Below, in pieces: positions 44,912 through 53,549 of a stretch of DNA of 64,000 nt. Under the pieces are notes generated by a model. It searched no databases. It saw only the letters and a list, made by a program, of their open reading frames with translations, and was not told the DNA's origin. The DNA comes from Polynucleobacter sp. 73C-SIWE (GTDB taxonomy: Bacteria > Pseudomonadota > Gammaproteobacteria > Burkholderiales > Burkholderiaceae). Location of the stretch: NCBI RefSeq assembly GCF_018882465.1, contig NZ_JACVOK010000002.1, positions 248,001 to 312,000 on the forward strand, in the 5' to 3' direction. Numbering within the stretch: the stretch's first letter is position 1; each line of letters begins with the position of its first letter. The translations under genes were made by a program, and so were the position numbers.

Positions 44912-46519
44912 GTGTTGTCCGCATCTAATATCACCATGCAGTTTGGGGCAAAACCCCTGTTTGAAAACATTTCCGTGAAGTTTGGCGGCGGCAATCGTTA
45001 TGGCCTCATTGGTGCAAACGGTTGCGGTAAATCCACCTTTATGAAAATCCTAGGTGGTGAGCTTGAACCCACCAGCGGTAATGTCAGCTTAGATCCCGGT
45101 ATTCGTCTCGGTAAGTTGCGCCAAGATCAATTTGCTTATGAAGACGTGCGCGTACTTGATGTCGTGATGATGGGTCACGAAGAGATGTGGAAGGCTGCAG
45201 CAGAACGCGACGCGATCTACGCTAACCCAGATGCTTCTGATGAAGATTACATGAAGGCTGCTGAGCTTGAAGGCAAATACGCTGAGTACGGTGGTTATAC
45301 CGCTGAAGCAAAAGCAGGTGAGTTGTTATTAGGTATTGGTATTCCCATCGAGCAACATAACGGCCCAATGAGCAATGTTGCACCAGGCTGGAAATTGCGT
45401 GTATTGCTAGCGCAAGCATTGTTCTCTGATCCAGATGTATTGCTGCTTGATGAGCCAACCAATAACTTGGACATTCACTCCATTCATTGGCTTGAGGACA
45501 TCCTCAATCAAATTAAGAGCACCATCGTCATCATTTCCCATGATCGCCACTTCCTTAATGAAGTCTGTACGCATATGGCTGATATGGACTATGGAACACT
45601 GAAGGTCTATCCAGGAAACTATGACTCTTACATGCTGGCATCTGTGCAGGCGCGGACCCAGCAGTTAAGTAATAACGTGAAAGCCAAAGAAAAGATTGCT
45701 GAATTAGCAGCTTTCGTGGCGCGCTTCTCTGCGAATGCTTCTAAAGCACGTCAAGCTACCTCACGTCAGCGTCAGTTGGAAAAAATTGAGATTGTTGAAG
45801 TGAAGCCTTCTTCACGTCAAAACCCATTTATTCGTTTTGATACTGAGAAAAAACTCCACAACATGGCAGTCGAGTGCAATGCACTTACAAAAGCCTATGA
45901 CCGCGTGATTTTTAAGAACTTTAAGCTCGGTGTTCGTGCTGGTGAGAAGATTGCCATCATTGGTCAAAACGGTGCTGGCAAGACTACGCTGCTCAAATCC
46001 ATCCTGAGTAAACGCTTTGATGGTATTGCTGTTGATAGTGGTGATGTGAAGTGGGCTGAGAATGCTAAGGTTGGCGTAATGCCTCAAGACAATACTGAGA
46101 TGTTTGCTAAAGACGAATTACTCATGGATTGGATGAATGAGTGGCGTAATACTGGTGACGATGATCAAGTGATTCGCGGTACCTTGGGTCGTCTATTGTT
46201 CTCTGGTGATGACATTGGTAAATCTGTCAAAGTCCTCTCTGGTGGTGAAAAGGGCCGCATGATTTGGGGTAAATTGATGCTCCAAAAATATAACGTCCTA
46301 GCAATGGATGAGCCAACCAATCACATGGACATGGAGTCAATTGAAAGTTTGCAAATTGCTCTAGAGAAATTTGATGGCACTTTGATTTTCGTATCCCATG
46401 ACCGTGAATTTGTATCCGCATTGGCCAATCGCATCTTAGAAGTGAAGATGGACGGTACGGTAGTAGATTACTCAGGGACTTATGAAGAATACTTACGTAG
46501 TCAGGAGTTGACCGGCTAA
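44912..46519 (+). CDS. ybiT: ABC-F family ATPase, YbiT subfamily
   Basis: 535 residues with two ABC domains and no membrane segment. Walker A motifs are GANGCGKST and GQNGAGKTT; Walker B motifs are [12 protein letters not shown] and [12 protein letters not shown]. The linker between them includes the [16 protein letters not shown]-like P-site arm (here [16 protein letters not shown]). The protein matches E. coli YbiT closely by memory. ABC-F proteins bind the ribosomal E site and help translation; YbiT's own role is little known. The start is a GTG at 44912 or the following TTG. A perfect 12-base-pair terminator follows. Confidence 0.95.
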   Translation: MLSASNITMQFGAKPLFENISVKFGGGNRYGLIGANGCGKSTFMKILGGELEPTSGNVSLDPGIRLGKLRQDQFAYEDVRVLDVVMMGHEEMWKAAAERDAIYANPDASDEDYMKAAELEGKYAEYGGYTAEAKAGELLLGIGIPIEQHNGPMSNVAPGWKLRVLLAQALFSDPDVLLLDEPTNNLDIHSIHWLEDILNQIKSTIVIISHDRHFLNEVCTHMADMDYGTLKVYPGNYDSYMLASVQARTQQLSNNVKAKEKIAELAAFVARFSANASKARQATSRQRQLEKIEIVEVKPSSRQNPFIRFDTEKKLHNMAVECNALTKAYDRVIFKNFKLGVRAGEKIAIIGQNGAGKTTLLKSILSKRFDGIAVDSGDVKWAENAKVGVMPQDNTEMFAKDELLMDWMNEWRNTGDDDQVIRGTLGRLLFSGDDIGKSVKVLSGGEKGRMIWGKLMLQKYNVLAMDEPTNHMDMESIESLQIALEKFDGTLIFVSHDREFVSALANRILEVKMDGTVVDYSGTYEEYLRSQELTG

Positions 46520-46552
46520 GCTTTTAGCTAAGTACCATTCAGCTTTAGAAAC

Positions 46553-46590
46553 AATAAGCCTGCGAGTGATTACGCAGGCTTATTTTCTTT
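46553..46590. terminator. Terminator shared by ybiT and the convergent DUF1289 gene
   Basis: AATAAGCCTGCG (46553-46564) and CGCAGGCTTATT (46573-46584) form a perfect 12-base-pair stem with an 8-base loop, then TTCTTT. The right half lies in the last codons of the convergent DUF1289 gene, whose stop is in the loop. It can serve ybiT fully; reading leftward it lies at the very end of the other gene. Confidence 0.85.
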
Positions 46591-46833
46591 ATTCTGTCTC
46601 TGAAAACGCATTGCAGTTCCGTCTTCGCGAATACGTTTCCAAACGGATAGCTTCTCTTCATCGGAGAGAAAAACCCAATTACTCACTTCAGATAGAGTGC
46701 GACCGCAACCTTGGCAGATTTCATCATAGAGGGTTGTACAAACTCCAATACAGGGAGAGTCAGATGCATCATCCCCTGTAGAGAGTGAATGTGAGCCATC
46801 TTGAGTTTGCGGGTTGGCGCTATCAGAATTCAT
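46570..46833 (-). CDS. DUF1289 family small cysteine-rich protein
   Basis: 87 residues. The core SPCIGVCTTLYDEICQGCGRTLSEVSNW holds four cysteines, typical of DUF1289, thought to bind a metal or Fe-S centre. The flanks are low complexity. It overlaps the preceding GNAT gene by the 4 bases ATGA, so it is the last gene of an operon of etfD, gloA, GNAT and DUF1289. Function is unknown. Confidence 0.88.
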   Translation of the reverse strand: MNSDSANPQTQDGSHSLSTGDDASDSPCIGVCTTLYDEICQGCGRTLSEVSNWVFLSDEEKLSVWKRIREDGTAMRFQRQNKENKPA

Positions 46834-48002
46834 AGCTGTACTTTAGTCGATTTCAGTGGGCTATGCTCGGCAAGCTCATCGACATAGGCGCCAATACCTT
46901 GGTGCTCACGATTGAGAAAATGTTCAATTGCCTTCGCAAATCTAGGGTCTTTGATTAAATGCGCAGATTGGATGGTGGTTGGTAAAAAGCCGCGCGCCAT
47001 TTTATGTTCGCCTTGAGCGCCACCTTCAAAAGTCTGAATACCTTCGGCGATACAGTACTCAATAGCTTGGTAATACGCAGTCTCGAAGTGTAAGCAAGGA
47101 ATATATACTTTGGCACCCCAATATCTCCCAAATACCTTGCCTAATGATCGATCTACCACTAGCAGGGAGGCCGCAATAGGAATTCCATCCTTTTCGGCAA
47201 TGATTAAATGCAGATTATCTGGCATCCGTTTTTCCCACAGCTTAAAGAATGATTCATTTAAGTAAGGGGTTGAGTGGTGCTCAAGATAGGTATTTTGATA
47301 ACAATCAAAAAAGAACTCCCAGTCTTGATCAGTTGATTCTTTCCCAGGAACATGCCTAAACGTAATCGCTTCTTTTGCTACTTGCTCACGTTCACGACGA
47401 ATATTCTTGCGACGCTTCATGGTTAGCGCTGATAAAAATTCCTCAAAGCTCTGAAAGTCTTGGTTATGCCAATGAAACTGCACAGAATCTCTCAGTAAGA
47501 AGCCTTGTTCCTTCAACACTTTTGCTTGATTAGTCATTGGAAAGAGTATGTGCACAGAAGAGAGGTGGTTTTCTGCCAATAAAGTCTTCAGTCCACCAAT
47601 TAATGCATTCTGAATTTCAACCACATCAGATTCGGGGCTGCAGAGAATGCGTGAACTCTGCACAGGGGTGAAAGGAATGGCGCAAAGTGCTTTAGGGTAA
47701 TAGTTCATACCTTGCTGCTCGTAGGCCTGTGCCCATGACCAGTCAAAGACAAACTCACCATAGGAGTGCTGCTTTAAATACATGGGTATTGCGCCGATTA
47801 ATTGGCCATCTTGCTTCAAAACCAAATGGGCAACTTGCCATCCAGTATTGCCACCAACGCAGCCAGTTTCTTCAAGAGCGCTTAAGAATTCATGTCTCAG
47901 AAAGGGGCCGGCATCAGGGCTAAGTAGGGCGTTCCAGTCTGCGGCAGATACATCAGAGAGATGATCTAGGATTTCTATTTGGAATTGTTCTGAGCCTATC
48001 AC
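46830..48002 (-). CDS. GNAT/FemAB-like N-acetyltransferase (DUF482, COG3146)
   Basis: 390 residues, soluble. GNAT-like halves with family blocks GPFLRHEFLSALEETGCVG, FDWSWAQAYEQQGMNYYPKAL and LHFETAYYQAIEYCIAEGIQTFEGGAQGEHKMARGF near the end. The group is widespread in proteobacteria with no proven substrate. It starts 2 bases after the gloA stop and overlaps the DUF1289 gene, so it is in the middle of the etfD operon. Confidence 0.87.
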   Translation of the reverse strand: MIGSEQFQIEILDHLSDVSAADWNALLSPDAGPFLRHEFLSALEETGCVGGNTGWQVAHLVLKQDGQLIGAIPMYLKQHSYGEFVFDWSWAQAYEQQGMNYYPKALCAIPFTPVQSSRILCSPESDVVEIQNALIGGLKTLLAENHLSSVHILFPMTNQAKVLKEQGFLLRDSVQFHWHNQDFQSFEEFLSALTMKRRKNIRREREQVAKEAITFRHVPGKESTDQDWEFFFDCYQNTYLEHHSTPYLNESFFKLWEKRMPDNLHLIIAEKDGIPIAASLLVVDRSLGKVFGRYWGAKVYIPCLHFETAYYQAIEYCIAEGIQTFEGGAQGEHKMARGFLPTTIQSAHLIKDPRFAKAIEHFLNREHQGIGAYVDELAEHSPLKSTKVQL

Positions 48003-48004
48003 TA

Positions 48005-48391
48005 TTAGCGCTGGATTAATTCAATTTTGTATCCATCAGGATCTGTGATAAAGGCAATAACGGTATCGCCACCGGCAACTGGACCAGCTTCACGGGTCAC
48101 ATTGCCACCTGCAACCTTTATTTTCTCGCAAGCAGCGTAAGCATCTGGAACGCTAATAGCAATGTGTCCATAAGCACTACCTAAATCATAAGAAGAAACT
48201 CCGTGGTTATAGGTGAGCTCAATCTCCGCTTGGCCGTCCGCATTGCCTTTGCCATAGCCAACAAAAGCCAGAGAGTACTTTTGCTCAGGGCGCTCGGTCG
48301 TACGCAGCAAATTCATGCCCAGTACTTTGGTGTAGAAAAGAATCGAACGATTTAAATCGCCGACGCGAAGCATAGTGTGTAGGATCATCAT
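48005..48391 (-). CDS. gloA: Lactoylglutathione lyase (glyoxalase I)
   Basis: 128 residues. It turns the methylglyoxal-glutathione hemithioacetal into S-lactoylglutathione. [23 protein letters not shown] opens with the first metal His; EIELTYN holds a Glu ligand, GHIAISV a His, and [11 protein letters not shown] the last Glu. The length is that of bacterial GloA. Two ATGs stand side by side at the start and either is possible. It lies 2 bases after etfD. Confidence 0.96.
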   Translation of the reverse strand: MMILHTMLRVGDLNRSILFYTKVLGMNLLRTTERPEQKYSLAFVGYGKGNADGQAEIELTYNHGVSSYDLGSAYGHIAISVPDAYAACEKIKVAGGNVTREAGPVAGGDTVIAFITDPDGYKIELIQR

Positions 48392-48393
48392 AT

Positions 48394-50064
48394 TTACATT
48401 GAGGTGTAGTTAGGGCCGCCTCCACCTTCTGGTGTGATCCAGATGATGTTTTGGCTGGGGTCTTTAATGTCGCAAGTTTTGCAGTGGACACAATTCTGTG
48501 AATTGATCTGCAGGCGGGGTTTGCCATCAGTCTCAACGTATTCATAAACGCCGGCAGGGCAATAGCGTTGCTCAGGACCAGCATAAGTCTTCAGGTTTAT
48601 ATCAACCGGAACGGAATCATTTTTCAGGGTTAAATGCACTGGTTGATTCTCAGCATGGTTGGTATTGGAGATAAACACCGAAGAGAGGCGATCAAAGGTG
48701 ATCTTGCCATCTGGTTTTGGATACTCAATTGGCCGATGTTTTGCTGCAGGCTCTAAACACTCATGATCAGCATGCTTGAGGTGCACGGTCCAAGGCACAT
48801 TGCCGCCTAAGAGTTTTTGCTCTAAGCCAACCATCAAGGTGCCAAGGTAGAGCCCTTTAGACATCCATGACTTGAAGTTACGTGCTTGATTGAGTTCGGT
48901 ATGAAGCCAGCTATTTTGAAATGCTGTTGGGTAAGCAGATAAAACATCGGCAGAACGATTTTCATTTAAGGCAGAAACGGCTGCTTCTGCGGCGAGCATG
49001 CCAGTCTTAATGGCCGCATGACTGCCTTTAATGCGGGAGGCATTCAAGTAGCCTGCATCACAACCAATGAGTGCGCCACCAGGAAATACTGTCTTTGGCA
49101 GACTATTTAAACCGCCAGCAGTGAGCGCACGTGCACCATAAGCAATCCGTTTACCACCTTCGAATGTTTCACGAATTTTGGGGTGCAATTTATAGCGCTG
49201 GAATTCTTCAAAAGGGGAGAGATAAGGGTTCTTATAAGAGAGACCCACCACTAGACCAACAGCAACCTTGTTATCCCCTAGGTGATAGAGAAATGAGCCG
49301 CCATAGGTATCACTTTCTAAGGGCCAGCCAGCAGTATGAACAACCAACCCCGGCTTACTCTTAGAGGATTTGACTTCCCATAGTTCTTTAATGCCAATGC
49401 CATAGCTTTGTGGGTCTGCATCCTGATCTAAGGCAAACTTCGCAATCAGCTGTTTACCGAGATGACCACGAGCACCTTCAGCAAACAGCGTGTACTTCGC
49501 ACGCAATTCCATGCCAAGCTGGAACTGATCAGTAGGGTTACCTTCCTTGTCTAAACCCATTGCGCCGGTAATAACGCCACAGACTGCGCCTTGTTCGTTA
49601 TACAAAATTTCAGCAGCTGGAAAGCCGGGGAAAATTTCAATGCCAAGATTCTCAGCTTGTTGTCCTAACCAGCGCGTTACGTTAGCAAGACTAACAATAT
49701 AGTTACCTTCATTTTTAAAGCAGTGGGGCAACATCCAGTTCGGAACTTGATAAGAGTTATCGGAGGTTAAGAATAGAAATTGATCTTGGGTGACCTCGGT
49801 TTCAAGTGGAGCACCCATTTCTTTCCAATCAGGAAAGAGTTCAGTAAGTGCTTTTGGATCCATGACAGCGCCAGACAAAATATGTGCACCGATTTCTGAA
49901 CCTTTTTCCAGAACGCAGACGCTAATATCCTTACCAGTAGTATTTGCCAATTGTTTGGCTTTAATCGCTGCTGATAGACCAGCTGGACCACCGCCAACGA
50001 TGACTAGGTCATAGTCCATGGACTCTCTGGGTCCAAATTGCTCTAGCAGTTCTGCAGCATTCAT
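48394..50064 (-). CDS. etfD: Electron transfer flavoprotein-ubiquinone oxidoreductase
   Basis: 556 residues. FAD site [19 protein letters not shown] near the N-terminus. The C-terminal 4Fe-4S domain holds CPAGVYEYV and [12 protein letters not shown] followed by [12 protein letters not shown]. It passes electrons from ETF, reduced by acyl-CoA dehydrogenases such as GcdH, to ubiquinone at the inner membrane. It heads a minus-strand operon with gloA, a GNAT and a DUF1289 gene. The 167-base gap to scoA holds divergent promoters; only a small ACGC-TGAG-GCGT hairpin (50176-50187) stands out there. Confidence 0.96.
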   Translation of the reverse strand: MNAAELLEQFGPRESMDYDLVIVGGGPAGLSAAIKAKQLANTTGKDISVCVLEKGSEIGAHILSGAVMDPKALTELFPDWKEMGAPLETEVTQDQFLFLTSDNSYQVPNWMLPHCFKNEGNYIVSLANVTRWLGQQAENLGIEIFPGFPAAEILYNEQGAVCGVITGAMGLDKEGNPTDQFQLGMELRAKYTLFAEGARGHLGKQLIAKFALDQDADPQSYGIGIKELWEVKSSKSKPGLVVHTAGWPLESDTYGGSFLYHLGDNKVAVGLVVGLSYKNPYLSPFEEFQRYKLHPKIRETFEGGKRIAYGARALTAGGLNSLPKTVFPGGALIGCDAGYLNASRIKGSHAAIKTGMLAAEAAVSALNENRSADVLSAYPTAFQNSWLHTELNQARNFKSWMSKGLYLGTLMVGLEQKLLGGNVPWTVHLKHADHECLEPAAKHRPIEYPKPDGKITFDRLSSVFISNTNHAENQPVHLTLKNDSVPVDINLKTYAGPEQRYCPAGVYEYVETDGKPRLQINSQNCVHCKTCDIKDPSQNIIWITPEGGGGPNYTSM

Positions 50065-50231
50065 TCAAATTCTCCGGAATTTCTTCAAAATAGGCTTTTC
50101 AGCCCCATTAGTTTAGTTCGAATAGAGAAAAACCAAATTAGTGCATAGGTAGTAGCTAGGCTGCCCAGGCTTAAGACGCTGAGGCGTTATGATTACTTTT
50201 TTACTCATTTTGGCATTATTAGGACAAAGTT

Positions 50232-50933
50232 ATGAATAAAACCTACCCATCGGCAGTCGATGCCTTGAGGGATATCTTAAAAGACGGACAAAAAATAGCT
50301 GTTGGTGGTTTTGGTCTGTGTGGCATTCCAGAAGTACTCATTCAAGCGGTAAAAGATTTGGGCGCACAGAATTTGACTGCGATTGCCAATAATGCAGGTG
50401 TTGACGGATTCGGTTTAGGTCTCTTGCTGAACTCTCGCCAAGTGAAAAAGATGGTTGCCTCTTATGTTGGAGAGAATAAAGAATTTGAACGTCAGTTTTT
50501 AGCGGGTGAGCTAGAGTTGGAATTCACACCTCAAGGTACTTTGGCAGAAAAATTACGCGCTGGTGGTTGTGGTATTCCTGCCTTCTATACAAAAACTGGA
50601 GTTGGTACTTTGGTTGCTGAAGGCAAGGAAGTAAAAGAATTCGATGGTGAGAAATACATTATGGAGCGCTCCATTATTTCCGACATCTCTTTGGTGAAGG
50701 CTTGGAAAGCAGATAAGTCTGGTAACTTGGTATACCGCTACACCGCACGTAACTTCAATCCAGTCGTAGCAATGGCTGGCAAGATCACAGTGGCAGAAGT
50801 CGAAGAGATCGTTGAGAACGGCCAACTGCATCCAGATGAAATTCATACCCCAGGTATTTATGTGCACCGCTTGGTGCTGCACAAAACCCCCGAGAAGCGT
50901 ATTGAGCAACGCACATTGACTGCAACAGCTTAA
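50232..50933 (+). CDS. scoA: 3-oxoacid CoA-transferase subunit A
   Basis: 233 residues. Together with subunit B it moves CoA between succinyl-CoA and acetoacetate. The CoA-binding [14 protein letters not shown] motif and [26 protein letters not shown] with [14 protein letters not shown] match the subunit A family. scoB follows after 48 bases. In this lineage it may serve ketone-body or polyhydroxybutyrate turnover. Confidence 0.94.
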   Translation: MNKTYPSAVDALRDILKDGQKIAVGGFGLCGIPEVLIQAVKDLGAQNLTAIANNAGVDGFGLGLLLNSRQVKKMVASYVGENKEFERQFLAGELELEFTPQGTLAEKLRAGGCGIPAFYTKTGVGTLVAEGKEVKEFDGEKYIMERSIISDISLVKAWKADKSGNLVYRYTARNFNPVVAMAGKITVAEVEEIVENGQLHPDEIHTPGIYVHRLVLHKTPEKRIEQRTLTATA

Positions 50934-50981
50934 TAACCATACACAGAAGAGCAACAGAACAGAATATTTAGGAAGATTGAT

Positions 50982-51632
50982 ATGCCTTGGACTAGAGATG
51001 AAATGGCAGCACGTGCTGCTAAAGAATTAAAAGACGGTTATTACGTAAACCTCGGAATTGGAATGCCGACCCTGGTGGCAAACCATGTGCCAAAAAATAT
51101 GGAAGTGTGGCTGCAATCAGAAAATGGTTTGTTGGGTATTGGCCCATTTCCAACTGAGGAAACGATTGATGCAGACTTAATCAATGCAGGCAAGCAAACG
51201 ATTACGACCTTGCCTGGTTCATCGATTTTTTCTTCTGCTGATTCATTTGGCATGATTCGTGGCGGCAAAATCAATATTGCAATTCTGGGTGCAATGCAAG
51301 TGAGCGAGCATGGCGACTTAGCCAACTGGATGATTCCAGGAAAAATGGTGAAGGGCATGGGCGGTGCAATGGATTTAGTTGCAGGCGTGAAACATGTCGT
51401 TGTCTTGATGGAGCACGTTGCCAAAAAGAAAGATGGCTCAGAAGAGCTCAAGATTTTGCCTAAGTGCACATTGCCATTAACTGGTGTAGGTGTAATCAGC
51501 CAGATCATTACCGATCTTTGTGTTTTAGACATCACTCGTTCTGGTTTGAACTTAGTTGAATTGGCTCCTGGTGTGACTAAAGAGGAAGTGATCGCCAAAA
51601 CTGGCGCCCCTGTTGATACCAGCGGTTTTTAA
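50982..51632 (+). CDS. scoB: 3-oxoacid CoA-transferase subunit B
   Basis: 216 residues. The catalytic glutamate is in [14 protein letters not shown], near residue 47. [15 protein letters not shown] opens the fold, and [23 protein letters not shown] is the family block. It is in one operon with scoA. The CDF-hydrolase fusion gene starts 35 bases later. Confidence 0.95.
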   Translation: MPWTRDEMAARAAKELKDGYYVNLGIGMPTLVANHVPKNMEVWLQSENGLLGIGPFPTEETIDADLINAGKQTITTLPGSSIFSSADSFGMIRGGKINIAILGAMQVSEHGDLANWMIPGKMVKGMGGAMDLVAGVKHVVVLMEHVAKKKDGSEELKILPKCTLPLTGVGVISQIITDLCVLDITRSGLNLVELAPGVTKEEVIAKTGAPVDTSGF

Positions 51633-51667
51633 CCCTTCTCACCATTTAATGAAATAATGGGATCACC

Positions 51668-53536
51668 ATGTCGGGATCCCATCGTTCACATTCAGCCAAG
51701 CCTAGAGTTCAAACTAGCTCTGAATTAGACCCTTCGTTGCATGCCCACAAAAAGGGTGATGCAAGACATACTCACAGTAAACAAGTCTCAAATCAAAACC
51801 TACTTCTAATAGCACTGATCCTCACACTGGGTTTTGCAGGAGTTGAGGGTGCCGCCGCTTATTTCGCGAATTCCTTAGCATTAATCTCCGATGCCGGTCA
51901 TATGGTGACTGATGCCGCTGCCTTAGGTTTAGCGCTCTTGGCACAAATAATTTCCCGTCGCCCACCCTCACCAAAACATTCATTTGGCTTTGGTAGAGCT
52001 GAAGCGCTTGCTGCATTTGTCAATAGCATTGCGATGCTGGCTTTAGTTGCATGGATAGTATTTGAGGCGATTACTCGTTTCTATGACCCACATAAAGTAG
52101 ATGGCTTTACGGTTACCGTAGTAGCAGCCATTGGTCTCGTCATGAATCTCATCGTTGCTTGGGTGCTCTCGCGCGATAAGAAAAGTGTGAATACCCGTGC
52201 AGCACTCGTTCATGTGATGGGTGATTTGCTCGGATCTATTGCAGCCTTAATAGCCGGTATTGTGATCCAGTTGACTGGCTGGATGCCAATCGACGCAATT
52301 CTTTCCATTCTGGTATCACTCTTGATTCTTAAATCAACGATTTCTATTTTAGGTGAGTCATACCACTTCCTCATGGAAGGTGTGCCATTACACATTGATT
52401 ATTTGCAAGTGGGTAAAGACTTAAGAGCTGTCCCTGGCGTGCTAGCAGTGCATGACCTCCATGTTTGGGAGATGACACCGAGTTTTCCAGCCTTGATTGG
52501 TCACATTGAAATTGCTGAAATTCAAGAATGGCCTGAAATCATGTCTCGTATTAATGAGATGCTTTTGGATAAGCATGGCATTGACCATGTGACCTTGCAG
52601 CCTGAAATATTTGGCGGTGTTGATGAGCACACTCATGATGAGAATTTGCAGGATGATATTCATGTGTCACCAGTGATGCACCAGGGCGATACCTTTTATG
52701 TAACGTGCGTTGATGGTGAGAGCACGCATCGTATGGCTTATCACGCTTGGGGCAACCCCAGAAATCCAAAAGTCTTGCTGTGTGTGCATGGCTTAACAAG
52801 ACGCGGTAGTGACTTTAAGACGCTTGCTGAAGTGATGTGTCAAGACTATTACGTTGTTTGTCCTGATATTGTTGGCAGAGGAGATTCAGATCGCCTCAGC
52901 AATCCAATGCAATATGCCGTACCTCAGTATGTAGCTGATATTGCTCAGCTCGTCAAAACGCTTGGTGTGGCTCACATTGATTGGTTTGGAACTTCGATGG
53001 GTGGGCTGATTGGTATGGTGTATGCAGCAATGCCAAACTCCCCAATACGAAGAATGTTGATTAATGATGTAGGCCCCAAAATTGAACCTGATGCCATCAA
53101 GCGTTTAGGCTCATATGTTGGCCAGCCATTTTCATTTACCAATCGTAGCGAGGCTCTAAATAGACTGAATGCAATTTGCTCTACCTTTGGTGAGCACACT
53201 CCTGAGGAGTGGGAGACCTATAACGGCCCTATGCTGATTGAGCGTAATGGCTTGTGGATCATGCACTATGACCCTAATATATCCGTGCCGTTTGCTTCAG
53301 TGAATCCAATTATGGCTAAAGCGGGCGAAGTGGCAATGTGGCATGCATTTAAGCAAATTCATATTCCGATGTTGATCGTACGTGGCGCAGAGTCTGACTT
53401 GCTTTCTGCAGCTACTGTTGCCCAGATGTGCAAAGTCAACCCCTATGCGCGCAGTATTGAGATTCCAAATGTAGGTCATGCACCTGCATTTGTGAAAAAA
53501 GAACAAATAGCGTTAGCAAAAGAATTCTTCAGTTAA
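51668..53536 (+). CDS. Fusion protein: CDF metal cation transporter plus alpha/beta-hydrolase
   Basis: 622 residues in one open frame. The first 40 residues are His/Lys-rich (HAHKKGDARHTH). Residues about 43-230 form a six-helix CDF (CzcD/ZitB) transporter with the metal site His78-Asp82 (DAGHMVTD) and His182-Asp186 (HVMGD), the HxxxD pairs typical of zinc carriers. The cytoplasmic CDF domain ends near 315. A short acidic His-rich linker (319-338) leads to an alpha/beta-hydrolase (about 340-622) with LCVHGLTRRGSDF, the nucleophile Ser443 in GTSMGG, Asp577 in GAESDLL and His604 in VGHAPAF. These two families are normally separate proteins. It follows scoB and ends 13 bases before relA. Transport is predicted out of the cytoplasm; the hydrolase substrate is unknown. 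Confidence 0.88.
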   Translation: MSGSHRSHSAKPRVQTSSELDPSLHAHKKGDARHTHSKQVSNQNLLLIALILTLGFAGVEGAAAYFANSLALISDAGHMVTDAAALGLALLAQIISRRPPSPKHSFGFGRAEALAAFVNSIAMLALVAWIVFEAITRFYDPHKVDGFTVTVVAAIGLVMNLIVAWVLSRDKKSVNTRAALVHVMGDLLGSIAALIAGIVIQLTGWMPIDAILSILVSLLILKSTISILGESYHFLMEGVPLHIDYLQVGKDLRAVPGVLAVHDLHVWEMTPSFPALIGHIEIAEIQEWPEIMSRINEMLLDKHGIDHVTLQPEIFGGVDEHTHDENLQDDIHVSPVMHQGDTFYVTCVDGESTHRMAYHAWGNPRNPKVLLCVHGLTRRGSDFKTLAEVMCQDYYVVCPDIVGRGDSDRLSNPMQYAVPQYVADIAQLVKTLGVAHIDWFGTSMGGLIGMVYAAMPNSPIRRMLINDVGPKIEPDAIKRLGSYVGQPFSFTNRSEALNRLNAICSTFGEHTPEEWETYNGPMLIERNGLWIMHYDPNISVPFASVNPIMAKAGEVAMWHAFKQIHIPMLIVRGAESDLLSAATVAQMCKVNPYARSIEIPNVGHAPAFVKKEQIALAKEFFS

Positions 53537-53549
53537 GTCTTGGTTGCCA

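Noticed and set aside
51041-51598. Long minus-strand open frame (185 codons) inside scoB
   Set aside because: It lies wholly within a well-conserved gene on the other strand, its product resembles no family, and the frame is open because of the codon pattern of scoB.
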